In this document: positions 53,281 to 63,867 of the stretch, in pieces
How the letters are laid out: every line of letters begins with the position of its first letter
Numbering within the stretch: position 1 is the stretch's first letter
Source: Aurelia coerulea
Lineage: Eukaryota > Cnidaria > Scyphozoa > Semaeostomeae > Ulmaridae
Direction of reading: 5' to 3'
DNA length: 64,000 nt
Assembly (NCBI GenBank): GCA_039566865.1
Contig: CM076956.1
Location: 10,985,511-11,049,510, forward strand
Notes under the pieces: model-generated
Database searches by the model: none
What the model was told of the DNA's origin: nothing
What the model saw: only the letters and a program-made list of their open reading frames with translations
Position numbers and translations under genes: made by a program

Positions 53281-53647
53281 TTTACTTTTTTTATATAATA
53301 TATTCAAATAAAATTTACAATACACATTACGAACTACATTACTTACAAAATTACTCTACAATACTACCAGGACGATCAACCCCAGGGAGCAAAAGGCTCT
53401 GTCTACCCCGAGGCCATTGAATAAATATAATAAAGGAGAAGAAACTACTTTAACTGAGCAAAAAATCGGGTGGCTTATGAAGGGATGGGTAAGTGGCTGC
53501 AGAAATTCATTCGAATCGACCAGTTTCATGGATAAAATGTAGCGTAAGCTCCAGAATATGTCTATTTAGTGAAATGGGAAAATCTTTATTGCCATACAAT
53601 AAGAGTTGTGGTAAAGCTTCATTTGCAAGAGCTACATATCCAAATGG
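53281..53647 (-). mobile_element. LINE 3' end, copy 2
   Basis: Matches 7534-7900. Here the C-terminal reverse-transcriptase codons are better kept: ALANEALPQLLLYG, NKDFPISLNRHILELTLHF, then IHETGRFE and stop at about 53505. The A/T-rich tail is at about 53281-53310. Confidence 0.65.
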
Positions 53648-53961
53648 TCGTATTAATGCATAGATTCCAGCGAGATTTTACTGTTCATACCTTTAAAAGG
53701 GGAAGCTCAGAGAACTTCTGTTGAAACGATGACTTTGCAGCATTTCGACCGACCATTTTCATACAGATTATTAATTGCTATTGTTTCAAAATAAAAGAGT
53801 CGCTCTGAAGAAGAATTCTTGTTTTTCAAAGAGGAAAAACAGCATGCCTATGTTATAGGTATATAAGATTGCAGAGATTTCGAAGCAGATTTCGAACAGT
53901 CATTTCGGAGCGGATTCACCCTATCCACCAAAATAAACGCAGATACGTGTCCGAAACAATA

Positions 53962-54171
53962 CAGGGTGTCCCAAAAGATTGTGCCCTGTTTGCCTGCAGA
54001 TTGCAATAAAATGACAAAAGATTCTCGCCAAACTTTTGCATGATGTTGCTCTTCAGATATTCCATTAAAGTTTGCTACCATCCCCATAATAAATCCGTTC
54101 AAATACGATGGAGTTATGACAATCAGAAGACCAAATTTGCCTGACGATTGAATCCAGCGGTCGGCCTTTTT
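53962..54171 (+). repeat. Dispersed repeat with GGGTGTCCC end, copy 1
   Basis: Starts TA-CAGGGTGTCCCAAAAG and matches 57357-57566 for about 210 bp (ACTTTTGCATGATGTTGCTC, CCAGCGGTCGGCC). The TA-flanked end resembles the Tc1/mariner-like ends at 54766 and 61413; no partner end was found. Confidence 0.65.
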
Positions 54172-54482
54172 GCTTACAGTTTCGCGACCCAGCCCGTTTG
54201 CTGCTCATACCTTAAATATCAATTCATCATGATGCAAATTCTGACATCAGCTGTCGTGCCATCCAGTCAAGTCCTTCATGTAAACCTTGACCACTGTGTG
54301 CATCGCATCCCAAAATATTCCAGCTCCTTCCACAACATAATTTATGAAGTCCCAGTCTTTCCGACAGTTCTTCGACGTTCATTGAATTTGCGACGTCCTA
54401 GAGAGAACAAAAACCATTTTAAACAATCTACAAAGCTTGCTACCCATTTAAGTGATCAAATGAATTTCAAATGAATTTTGAC

Positions 54483-54690
54483 TTGATAACGGGCTAAGCT
54501 CGAAACGTCGTGTTTTGTCATCTCTGTTCAAGGTACAATTATTTTATTTTAAATAGTTATATTACAATAGCAACATTGTACGACATGCATACAAAAAGAT
54601 TACAAACAAATAACAGTATAAATAATCGAGCTTTGAACAGAGTTTTATTTTGTATGACGCTTCGGGCTTAAACCCATTATCAATTCAAAT
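54483..54690. repeat. Inverted repeat, TTGATAAYGGG arms
   Basis: TTGATAACGGGCTAAGCTCG (54484) has an imperfect complement ending at about 54687; each side is followed by AATTATTTT/ATTTTAAATAGTTATAT repeats. Probably the end of a retroelement. Confidence 0.5.
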
Positions 54691-54765
54691 AGAAAATACA
54701 AAAAGATTGTTTCTGTTTTTATTTTAAATAGTTATATTAAATGAATTTCAAGTTGGCTTACCTTA

Positions 54766-56199
54766 CTGGGTGTCCCAGAATGATACATTGCGTTTGCCGA
54801 ACCACGCAATCATGAATTATGCACCGACATGAATGAGTGACTAGTCATTTTGAAGCAGATATGCCCACTACATGTACAAATTTTGTTTAGTAAAATCTGT
54901 GATACCATTTTTAGAGTTGCAGTTATTGGGAATTTTTGACATGCCTAAAAGAGCTAAAGGCTAAAGCTCTAGCTTGGAGGTGGACGCAAAGTTGAGCTTT
55001 CAAGGTTAATATTTCTGGTCTCAAAGCGCCAATACCAACAAACGCGGTATCTGCGCTCAAGTTAACTATCGAGGAACATTTTGAAAGAGATTAGCCATTG
55101 ATTAAAGCTAAATTCACACTGCTGGACCCATCCAGATCTGTATATTATTGTATCTATGCTCAAGTTAACTATAGAAGAATATTTTGAGAATGATTAGCCA
55201 TTGATTAAAGTTAAATTCATATCACTGCATCAGACCAGACATTATATAAATTTTATCTACCAGGTGCGCCAAAATAAGATATGCACTTTTGGCAGGCCAC
55301 GATAAATCGTACACAGGACCAATTTTGAAGATTTATTACTTAATCTTTAGCAGAAAGCCTGAATTAGATTCTAGGATTTTTTGCAAATTTGTCTGTATCA
55401 GGTTTTAGAGCTACAAGCGAGTTTCTTAAAATTTTCGTTTTCGAAGACACTGAAACGATAAAAAAACGTCGATCAAGCTTTCTAAAGAATAGCCATGAAT
55501 GGACAAAGAGAAAACTTTTTTGTGGTGATTTGGGATTTAGAAATCGATAAAATTGTAAGCTGCTGTACGAGAGTTTGTACTGGCTTGGGAGCAATTTTCA
55601 AGGATATAAAGAAATGCATTTTCTTCTGTAATGTCATTTAATTTATGCTTTGGTACTGGTTGTGTTCCTGTGTCAAGGGGGTTAAAAGACAAGCGAGGAA
55701 GCGTCATGAGGCCAGCAAGCATTGAGTCTTGCTGCATTTTTTATCTTTGTGATGGCTTTTGGAGCGGCACTTTGTAACCACTACAGAATTTCGCAACAGG
55801 CTAATCATTGAAATAACGCTCGTGCAGAAGTTTACAATAATCAATTTCCAAATCCCCAAATCACGCTGAAAACGTTTTCTTTTTGTCCATTCATGTTCAG
55901 TCTTTAGAAAATTAATGTGTTTTGATCGTTTTGCTTGTAGCTCTAAAAACTGAAAACAAAAAATTCGCAAAAATTCTAGAATCTAATTCAGGCTTTCTGC
56001 TAAAGATTAAGTCATAAATCTTCAAAATCAGTCCACTGTACGATTTATCGTGGTCTGCCAAAAGTGCATAGTTTATTTTGGCGCACCTGGTATGTTCAAG
56101 TTAACTATCAAGGAACATTTTGAAACTGATTAGCCACTGATTAAAGATAAATTCACACTGCATCAAACCAGATCTGTACACTTCTTGTGAGACACCCGG
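54766..56199. mobile_element. TA-site inverted-repeat element A, with nested element
   Basis: Ends CTGGGTGTCCCAGAA and TTGTGAGACACCCGG, with TA at 54764-54765 and 56200-56201. The interior repeats a TCAAGTTAACTATCGAGGAA unit and shares CTAAAGCTCTAGCTTGGAGG-like blocks with 61413-62021. Element 55260-56090 is inserted into it. No transposase. Tc1/mariner-like by target and ends. Confidence 0.7.
55260..56090. mobile_element. Long-armed palindromic element with CCAGGTGCGCC ends
   Basis: Ends CCAGGTGCGCCAAAATAA and complement, TA duplicated (55258-55259, 56091-56092). The arms extend hundreds of bases: GCAGAAAGCCTGAATTAGAT and ATGAATGGACAAAGAG blocks recur inverted. The centre (about 55560-55740) is not palindromic and holds a 66-codon minus-strand frame. 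Confidence 0.8.
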
Positions 56200-56249
56200 T
56201 ATACGTTTAAATAACTATGATGAATTGATGACTTATACTGCAGGGATTT

Positions 56250-56778
56250 ATTTATCTTTTTTTTTAATATTATTTATATACAAATTAACCCTGCAGCAAA
56301 TTAAAATATATAACATCTATTTACAATGATAAAACCTTATGAATAAAAACCTAAAGCCCTATAAAACTTAATCCTTGCTGTTCTTCCAGGGAGTTGTGTT
56401 TGGCTTGAGAGTCTAGCTCTTTAGATGCGTTTTAAGTTGTTTTTTAAAACGATCAAGTGTTGGTAACTCGCGAATTTCGGCAGGTGTATCATTCCATGAC
56501 TTGAGAGCTGCGAAATGAAAGCCCTTTTTTGCAAATTCGGTCCTATATCTAGGGATCTGGATATCCTTACAGTGCCTCGTATTGTAGGTCGAGTGAAAAG
56601 ATCTTGGCTTGTATTTATCCCAGAGGTTTTCAGGGCATAGTCTGTTCATAATCTTGTAAGTCATGACATTCCTATCGTAACGGAAAAGATTTTCTACGTT
56701 TAACCAGGATGCCGACCAGCCATCTTTTATTCTTGCATTGGCAATTATCGAATACGCCCAATTAGCTTCCAGGGACAT
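56250..56778 (-). mobile_element. 5'-truncated LINE next to a TRIM23 donor site
   Basis: The minus frame 56778-56413 is a LINE reverse-transcriptase C-terminus: ENLFRYDRNVMTYKIMNRLC, FHSTYNTRHCKDIQIPRYRT, FAALKSWNDTPAEIREL and FKKQLKTHLKS. A 3' UTR and T-run (plus strand) end near 56250. The 5' end lies about 40 bp beyond a TRIM23 exon. Confidence 0.82.
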
Positions 56779-56818
56779 TAGCTTCTACGAAACTTTAAGT
56801 GGACAGCAAGCATTTTAC

Positions 56819-56943
56819 CTGTTTGTTGGCGAAAACCAGAATGAGTGCGTCTTTTAATCTTTTTTCTGCCATCAATTTTGCTAATTCGTCATGTGCCTCT
56901 AAAATCCTCTCTTGATTTGAGCTATCAACCACGAAAATCACAG
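56819..56943 (-). CDS. TRIM23: TRIM23 exon: ARF domain up to NKQ
   Basis: Encodes [20 protein letters not shown] and [11 protein letters not shown]; acceptor CTTAG, donor CAG|GTAAAA, ends in phase 0. Confidence 0.9.
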
Positions 56944-59900
56944 CTAAGGTATCAATGAGAATAGAAAGATCACGAAACAGATTTCAATAAAATTTGCTTG
57001 CCACAAGATGCTTATCCCGTTTGGCCACCGCTTGGCCACCGTTCGGCCACCGTTCGGCCACCGTTCGGCCACCGTTTGACCACCGTTTAGCCACGCCGCA
57101 GTGAAAACCAGAATTAATCAGAGGTTATTGGGTAGTATTTTGAAAATGTTCAAAAACAGTTTCTGCTTTTCACCAGCAAAAATCGCTTGTCAAGCAATGC
57201 TTAACGGGGTGACCAAGGGGCGAACCATTTTGGTTGGGCAAGCAAATCCGTAATTTTTTGGGTCACAATGTTTGCGCGTTTCGCTTGAGGACTTAAAGAG
57301 GATGAACGGAGTTAAAAGCTACGCGCTGCAAGTCTAAAATTAACCTATGGCATCTACAGGGTGTCCCCAAAAAATTGTGCCCCGTTTGCCTGAAGATTGC
57401 TACAAAACGGCAAAAGATTCTCTCCAAACTTTTGCATGATGTTGCTCTTCAGATATTCAATTAAAGTTTACTACTATCCCCATCAAAATCTGTTCCAAAA
57501 TGATGGAGCTATGACCATCAGGAGACCAAATTTGCTCGATGACTGAAACCAGCGGTCGGCCATTTTGTTTTACTACTTTTATGATATATTCTACAATAAG
57601 CTGATACCTTGTGTATTCAAGTAGTAATGTCTCCAAAGTGGTCTCAGCTTCTGCAGACCACCAACATCCCATACTGTGAACTTCATACTCTTGTGCTCGA
57701 TCGTCTCGACGTTGAATCCTATAATGTGAAAAAGGAGAAATTATTGTTAACTAAAATCATATAGTAGGGGAGACCGGGAACAATTGTAACATGGGGCAAT
57801 TGTAACACTGGCTCTCACGCCTAGCAGAAAAGTGCAAAAATCTGATTTTGCACAGAATATGCTCACTCTAACCGTCTAGAGTCTCAAATTATTTAGATGA
57901 GAAACAATCTCTTTTACTGTACAACTCATTCATAATGTCTCAGTTTAATTATTGTCCGTTGATATGGATGTTTTGCGGAAAGGTTGCGAATAATGATCTC
58001 AATCGCACCCATAAGAGAGCGCTTCGAATTCTCTTCAACGATTTTATATCTTCTTTTGATGAGTTGTTACAGAGAGGAAAGGAGTGCACTATTCATCAAA
58101 AGAACTTGCAAAAGTTAATGCTCGAGGTTTATAGCAGTTTAACACAACAAAACCCTTCTTTTTTGTGGGATATGTTCCATGAAAAAAAGGACAATAATTA
58201 CAATCTACGATCAAAGAATCTGTTGATGTTGCCTCAAACTAAAACAACTACTTATGGCAACGATAGTTTATCTTTTCGTGGTAGCATATTATGGAATTCC
58301 CTGCCCAATGATACAAAAATTGCCACCTCCGTCTGTTCTTTTAAGTCATGCATAAAAAAATGGATTGGAGAGACTTGCCGTTGCAAAATTTGTAAATAGG
58401 GTATTTTAGGGTATTTTCGTTTCTTATCATGAACTGTAATTTATTTTGTTTTTGTAAATAGTTGGTCTTTATTAGTTCTTGAAGTAGAGCTATTTTTAAT
58501 AACCAACTTTAAAGAATGTTATAATAATAAAATAATAATAATACATACAACTTGAGTTACAGGAATGTTCAGCCAAGTTTGTGAAATTTTCGAGGGAAAA
58601 ACATGTTTTTGAGCACAAAAGTAAAAACGTACTTCCACTGGAAATTTGTGCCTGAAAGATTTCACTCTAGAGTAAAACATTTGATTTTCAAATCACAGAC
58701 ATGACATCTATTTAGGATCAAAACTACGTAAAAGGTTTTAAGCTCCACAGATTATGAGATTGAAAATGGGCACTAACGATAGCTGACCAGGTCAGGGGCA
58801 ATTGTAACACGCGGTTACAATTGCCCCGGTGTAAGCTGGCCGATTGCTTGGTTTTGATTCAGTTTCTAATCTGGTCGAAGAATGTGCATGCGTAAACAAA
58901 AGAACATTATTTCTTAATTGATTCAATTATTTTCACTTTGTTCATTTTGAAACAATGAATAATCTGCTGCCTGGTGTTACATTTTGTGTAGGGGAAAAAC
59001 AGAGTCGTGCAATAATCGCCTGTTATGATTTTAAATATACGTAACAATTCCTCCAACCATGTGTTACAATTGCTCCGTGTTACCGGGGAAATTGTAGCAC
59101 TTGACCACTGATTTTAAAACAATCACAGTGTATCACCAATAATCGATGCCACGTGATAGAAACTAAGGTAATTTGATTTCAAGAGATGCAACCACAATAT
59201 CATCTACCTCCAAGAGCGCAATCAATCATTATTTAGACGAAATAGCTGATTTTCCAAAAAGTGTTACAATCGATCCCGGTCTCCCCTACACTTAAACCTT
59301 TCTTAAGATGGACCTTCATATAGCCACTCAGACACATGAATCCAAGCAATCCAAGCGAAATATTCAGCTCAATGCAAGCTAGAAAAGAAATTGTTATTTT
59401 GGCAGCAAGACCGGAAAAGTAAGTTAAGGTAGATATTTCAAGAGTTATGTCTAATATATCTTGGAAATTTGAATAAGTAGCATATGCAGCAAATATGGAA
59501 GGGAAAAAGAGATCTGATTTAGTGCGGTAGCAAAACTTAAACGATGCTTAATCCAAGTTTTTCATATTCCCATAAAACTTACAAACAAAACAACATACAA
59601 AGATTACAAGACGATGCTACAAGGAACATGGAAATACATAGCAACCCTGCCACCATAACATTTGACATAGAGGTTTAAAAATTAACATTACATTTAGATA
59701 TTACACGTCAAAAATTACAAATAGCAATTACAAATAGCAATATTGCAAATAACAACTACAAATAATTCCAACAACGAATAATTGCAAATGTGAGGGAAGA
59801 CAAATTAGAGAATTGACCTTTTTCAAAAAAGTCAAATAATCAAAAAAGAGGAGGCTATCCAAGTTTGCAACTAGAATGGAGACTAAAAAAAATTACAGAG

Positions 59901-62900
59901 AATAGACCTTTTTACTTCTTAAAAAAGAGGCTTGGATCGAGCGTCCAAATCTGGTGAATTTTGTTAAGAGAAAAGGAAACACGACCCCCGTGTTTGATAG
60001 ATACGTGCTAGCTGCGGCAAGAACGGGCAAGGGGCAAGAAGTTCCTTTGGATCTCAGAACACTTTTCAGAGAGTTAAGCAACGATAAATTTGTTTGAATT
60101 CACTTACGACTGGTTCAGTTTAAATACACTAGTAAGTTTCATTTGCCTTCTGGCCTTGTTTCTCATTATTTTCATTTGTGGTTGGCTGATTTTGCTGTGT
60201 AACAGTCACGTAACAGTGCGAGCATTACAAAGATTTCACTTAGCGACTTTGCAAAGCGAAGTTTGCGTTTCAACTGTCGCTATTCAAATGAAAGAAAAGT
60301 CAGCTAAAAATGACTGAAAAAAACGAGAAACAAAGCAAAAAGACCAATAACACTTGCCCGTGTGTAAACTAAACCATGGCGAACTCAATTTGCACAAGGT
60401 AGTCGATAACAAAGATCCGAAGCAATTTCATACCACAGCCAGCAGTGCATCAACTGAGAACGGGGGTCGTTCTTTCTTTTTCGTTCCCAAACTTTACCAG
60501 ATTTGGACGCTCGATCCAAACCTCTTTTTCAAGAAGTAAAAAGGTATATTTCAAGAAAGAATTTTACAGTAAAGCTGCTGCTCCTAAACACAAGTCTGGG
60601 TTTTTTTCGCAAAAGATTTTCAACCGCTTGTCAAAGTCTATGTGCGGTTATTTATTGAATCGATGATAACCAGGTAAGTTGTCGGCAACAGCATGGAGCT
60701 CAAACTACTGCATGCCCGTCAGTTTTCCAATTTGTAAACAATTTTCTGGGTCATTACTACGGGACTATTACATGACAACATGATTGATGGTAAGCAGTTA
60801 CTATGTATTTCCGTTTAATTGTTTATCAGTTGTCAATAGTCAATAGTGCTTGTTTAACATCGTAAGTTCACAGCGCTATCGCAAGTCACAACGCTCATCT
60901 CAAGCCCTTTCAACTCCCTGTTATACAGTGAGGAGGGAGCACATCTAGTGGAAGGTATGAAGAATGCTTCATTTTTGAGGTTATCAAGATTATAGAATCA
61001 CATTTTAATGCTACTGCCTTGTCCAAAGTTTGTGACAGAGTCCCAAAGATGAAAAATAATTACGTACCTATTGTAGTAATAGTCGATACAAATTCATCTT
61101 GCTTTAACTTGAATAAAATTGACGTTTTCCCAGCATTATCCAAGCCTAATGCTACAACTCTCATTTCCATCTTTGGTCCTATGTGCACCCTGTTGTCTTT
61201 AGTAAACGCCACAGGGATACCAGGTCCCTCGTTACAGAGTTCAGCTAAATCAGCGAATTGCCGTTGCTGTTCTTGCACCGTGTCTAACAAACTCAGGACA
61301 TTATTTCGAGCCTGTATTACCTAGGAAGAAAATAATCGTTCTCCATCAGTTATCAAATCAACTTTTTGTTATGGTGGAAGCTACAATGGTTACATTTGGA
61401 AAGCCTAATCTACCGGGTGTCCGAAAAAATGTATACAGATTTGGTTGACTCCAGCGCTGTAAATTTAGCTTTAATCAATGGTTGATCATTCTCAACATGT
61501 TCCTCGATAATTAACTTGAACATAGACACCTCGTTTGTTGGTATTGGTGCTTTGAGAGTAGAAATATCAATCTTGAAAGCTCAAATTTGCGTCCACTTGC
61601 AAGCCAGAGCTTTGGCCTTTTGGCCTAAGCAAATTCCTGCAGCACATCAAAATTAAGAACTGATATTTATGGAAAACTAAGAAACTTCCCAATGGGTGAC
61701 TGGGGGGGGGGGGGTGACTTCTGGAAAACAGAATAACACAAGATCTAATACTGTTCAAATTTTATCAAGGCTATCGTTGATTTATACGCTGTGCTTTAAG
61801 AAATTGCTTAGGCCAAAAGGCTAAAGCTCTGGTTTGCAGGACAAGGCAAATTTGAGCTTTCATGATTAACATGTCTGCTCTCAAAGTACCAATATCAACA
61901 AACAATGTACCTATGTTCAAGTTAACTATCGATGAATATTTTTAGAGTGATTATACATTGGTGGAAGCTATTTACAGCGCTGAAGTCAACCAAATCCGTA
62001 TACTTTTTTTGGGACACCCGGTACAACAAAAAGAAAAAAGAAACGGCTTCGGGCATGTTTGATGTTGCCTCAAACTAAAACAATTACTTATGGCAACAAT
62101 AGTTTTTGCCACATCCGTCTGTTCCTTCAAGTCATGCATAAAAAATGGAATGGCGAGAATTGCCGTTGCAAAATATTTAAAAAGTGTATTTTATGTTACT
62201 ATTCATGAACTGTAATTTCGTTTGTTTTTGTAAAGAGTTGGTCTTTATTAGTTTTCGCATTAGAGCTATTATTTTACAACCAACTTTAAAGAACTTTATA
62301 ATGATAATAATAAATAATAATGTTTGGCATTCATAATGATACTTCTAAAAATTATTATTTTGTCTCTGAAGTTAGTCTCATAAATCACGGTTATAGCTCA
62401 TCCTAATGGAAGCCCCCACCCTAACATTCAGCTAAACTCAGTCAAATATTAGATTGAAAGTACTTAGAGTTCTAGTAATGATTCGTAGTCACAAAGAGCC
62501 TCACCTCCGCGTCACACTTCTGTACTGCTTTTTCGCATTCTAGACAAACTGCTGACATCTATAAAAGTAAAGAAACTAGAAGTTTAGTTCAAAATTTTAA
62601 TGAAATTAGGGAAATATCTACTGTTGCAATCAATGAAGAAAAACATAAGACATATCATCATCATCATTCAACAAGCATCCAAAGGTAGTTCTGGGATGCG
62701 GAGAAGCTAAGCTTATCGAAGCAGCATCCTGGTCCTTCATCTCGATGTGACCAAACCTCGTGATTCCTTTAGCCTGGAATTACAGAGAGTTGGCGACTCT
62801 CTGCGTAGCAGGTTGGACAGAGCTTGTCCGTTTTTGCCTTCCGTTCACACTGCTCCGCTGTAAAAACAAAGCTTGTCGAAAATGCTAACCAAAAACGGAT

Positions 62901-63797
62901 AAATTTGAAGACGATGTGTTTTGAAAACGAACGCCAAAAACAAAGACATCCGAAACACTTCGCATTCCTTTGCATATGCTGTTGATTGCAATGCCCAACA
63001 AACTCTTGATTGGCGCCTTTTTGAAAGCTGCTAACAAAAGGCTTTGCATTGAAAAAGGGGTTAAAGGCAGTCTGTGCATCTGATTGGCTGATTGACTGAT
63101 AAGGAAAATACAATGAACAGGAGAATTCAATGGCTGGGGATCCTTCTGACTTCCTACCGCAGTAGAAAGTACTAACGATCCAATTTCCTTTACTGCAACT
63201 GTACAGATTCACAAAGGCATCCGTTGTGTTAAGCTCTGACTTTATTGAAGCCAATCAGATGCATGACAGACAGCCTTTAACAAACAACACCACTTTGCTG
63301 GAGCAGTGTGAACGACTATCGTATTCATAGCATATTGAAATGGCGCAATGCGAACAGACAACATTTTCATCAACAAAAAACGGATAGAAATGAAAACGGA
63401 GTAGTGTGAACATAGCCGAACTGAGGGCTATTGCAGTATCGCACACTTATAGGGTTTTGGTAAGGTTTTGGTAGGGTTTTGATAGGGTTTTTGGTAGGGT
63501 TGTTTGGTAGGGTTTAGTTAGGGTCAGTACAGGCACAGTGTGCGAAACTGCATTAGCGCCCCCAACTTCATACCTGTGACATGAAAACAGCCATATCCTC
63601 TTGTTGTTGTCTGAAAGAGCAAAGTTTTTCACGTACAAAGTTGTTCACCACAGCTAAACCAGCTTCCTCTTGTTTGTTTATTGTGTCTCTAAGGTCATCA
63701 AAATATGCTCGGACTCGGCTCCTTGCATCTTCTGCACTGCCAACAACATGATCTGACACAAACATTCCCGAATCATCTTCTTGCAACCGGACACGAC
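56819..63797 (-). CDS. TRIM23: TRIM23, partial (five exons; 5' and 3' ends not in view)
   Basis: Exons in transcript order: 63797-63574, 62558-62505, 61320-61068, 57718-57608, 56943-56819. Phases agree and all sites are GT-AG. They encode the coiled coil ([37 protein letters not shown]), a short Cys segment ([15 protein letters not shown]), the linker [20 protein letters not shown] and an ARF-type GTPase: P-loop GLDNAGKTS, switch I TTIGFNVET, WDVGG, and NKQ of the NKxD motif. TRIM23 is an E3 ubiquitin ligase with a C-terminal ARF domain that acts in membrane traffic and antiviral/autophagy signalling. RING and B-box exons lie beyond 64000. The last exon, which should start with the NKxD Asp, was not found to the left of 56819. 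Confidence 0.9.
57018..57095 (+). repeat. 11-bp minisatellite in TRIM23 intron
   Basis: About seven units of GTTCGGCCACC and close variants; GC-richer than flanks. Confidence 0.92.
57357..57566 (+). repeat. Dispersed repeat with GGGTGTCCC end, copy 2
   Basis: Matches 53962-54171, same orientation, beginning TA-CAGGGTGTCCCC. It ends about 40 bp from the TRIM23 exon at 57608. Confidence 0.65.
57608..57718 (-). CDS. TRIM23: TRIM23 exon: switch I to WDVGG
   Basis: Encodes [20 protein letters not shown] and [16 protein letters not shown], the ARF switch regions; phases 1 to 1. Confidence 0.92.
57767..59286. mobile_element. TA-site element with GGGGAGACCGGG ends
   Basis: Ends GGGGAGACCGGGAAC and complement, with TA at 57765-57766 and 59287-59288. 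The motif GGGGCAATTGTAACAC recurs inside at 57793, 58795, inverted at 58813 and inverted/degenerate near 59062. A LINE fragment is inserted in it. No transposase seen; superfamily unassigned. Confidence 0.7.
57880..58548 (+). mobile_element. 5'-truncated LINE with AAT-repeat tail
   Basis: Frame to 58399 encodes a LINE reverse-transcriptase C-terminus: [47 protein letters not shown] and terminal CRCKICK. The 3' UTR ends in AATAATAAAATAATAATAAT, an L2/CR1-type microsatellite tail. The 3' 260 bp match 62050-62325. Confidence 0.85.
59289..59905. other. TRIM23 intron, no distinct feature
   Basis: AT-rich; a run of ACAAATARCAATTACAAAT-like short repeats at 59709-59765. Confidence 0.35.
59906..60545. 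mobile_element. Inverted-repeat element (640 bp) in TRIM23 intron
   Basis: Arms of about 90 bp at each end share ACCTTTTTACTTCTT, GGATCGAGCGTCCAAATCTG and CCCCCGT blocks in inverted order. No target duplication fixed. Short frames with [10 protein letters not shown] on both strands reflect the repeat, not a gene. Confidence 0.65.
61068..61320 (-). CDS. TRIM23: TRIM23 exon: linker and P-loop
   Basis: Encodes [19 protein letters not shown], the [20 protein letters not shown] linker and [19 protein letters not shown]; phase 0 to 1. Confidence 0.95.
61413..62021. mobile_element. TA-site inverted-repeat element B (609 bp)
   Basis: Ends CCGGGTGTCCGAAAAAAT and complement with TA at 61411-61412 and 62022-62023. 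The arms are over 200 bp (GTTAACTTGAACATAG, GCTTTGGCCTTTTGGCC inverted). Same family as element A at 54766. A G-run of about 12 is at 61700. Confidence 0.82.
62050..62325 (+). mobile_element. LINE 3' fragment
   Basis: Matches the end of the 57880-58548 LINE (GTTGCCTCAAACTAAAAC through the CCAACTTTAAAGAA block to an AATAATAA tail), with an internal deletion in the coding part. Confidence 0.8.
62505..62558 (-). CDS. TRIM23: TRIM23 54-bp exon
   Basis: Encodes [18 protein letters not shown], the Cys-containing segment after the coiled coil; TTTATAG acceptor, GAG|GTGAGG donor, phase 0 both sides. Confidence 0.9.
62676..62822 (-). mobile_element. SINE, copy 2 (headless)
   Basis: Shares AGCTAAGCTTAT, GAAGCAG, ACCTCGTGATTC, TTTAGCCTGGAA and GTAGCAGGTT blocks in order with 9250-9400. 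The tRNA-like head is missing. Confidence 0.65.
62843..63411. mobile_element. Inverted-repeat MITE with GTTCACACT ends
   Basis: Ends GTTCACACTGCTCCG and CGGAGTAGTGTGAAC are inverted, with AAAACGGATA further in on both sides. No target duplication fixed. Small minus-strand frames inside have no recognised domain. Confidence 0.65.
63452..63530 (+). repeat. TAGGGTTTTGG-type minisatellite
   Basis: About seven irregular units of GGTAGGGTTTT. The unit is G-rich on the plus strand and resembles, but is not, the TTAGGG telomere repeat. Confidence 0.85.
63574..63797 (-). CDS. TRIM23: TRIM23 coiled-coil exon (most 5' exon in window)
   Basis: Encodes [20 protein letters not shown] through [12 protein letters not shown]. 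Acceptor TTTTGCAG at 63798, donor CAG|GTATGA. The gene continues to the right of the window. Confidence 0.9.
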
Positions 63798-63867
63798 CTG
63801 CAAAACAGTTAAAAGAAGCATAGGCTCAAATCTTTTTAAAAAGTCGGTTTAAAATTTTATGACCTAC

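Noticed and set aside
53848..54102. 84-aa minus-strand protein also seen near 57457
   Set aside because: The matching region is a dispersed repeat; the second copy has stops in the same frame.
59893..60666. Small proteins containing [10 protein letters not shown] on both strands
   Set aside because: The two frames are the arms of one inverted repeat, so the similarity reflects the element and not two genes.
63452..63530. Interstitial telomere repeat
   Set aside because: The unit is GGTAGGGTTTT and irregular, not TTAGGG.
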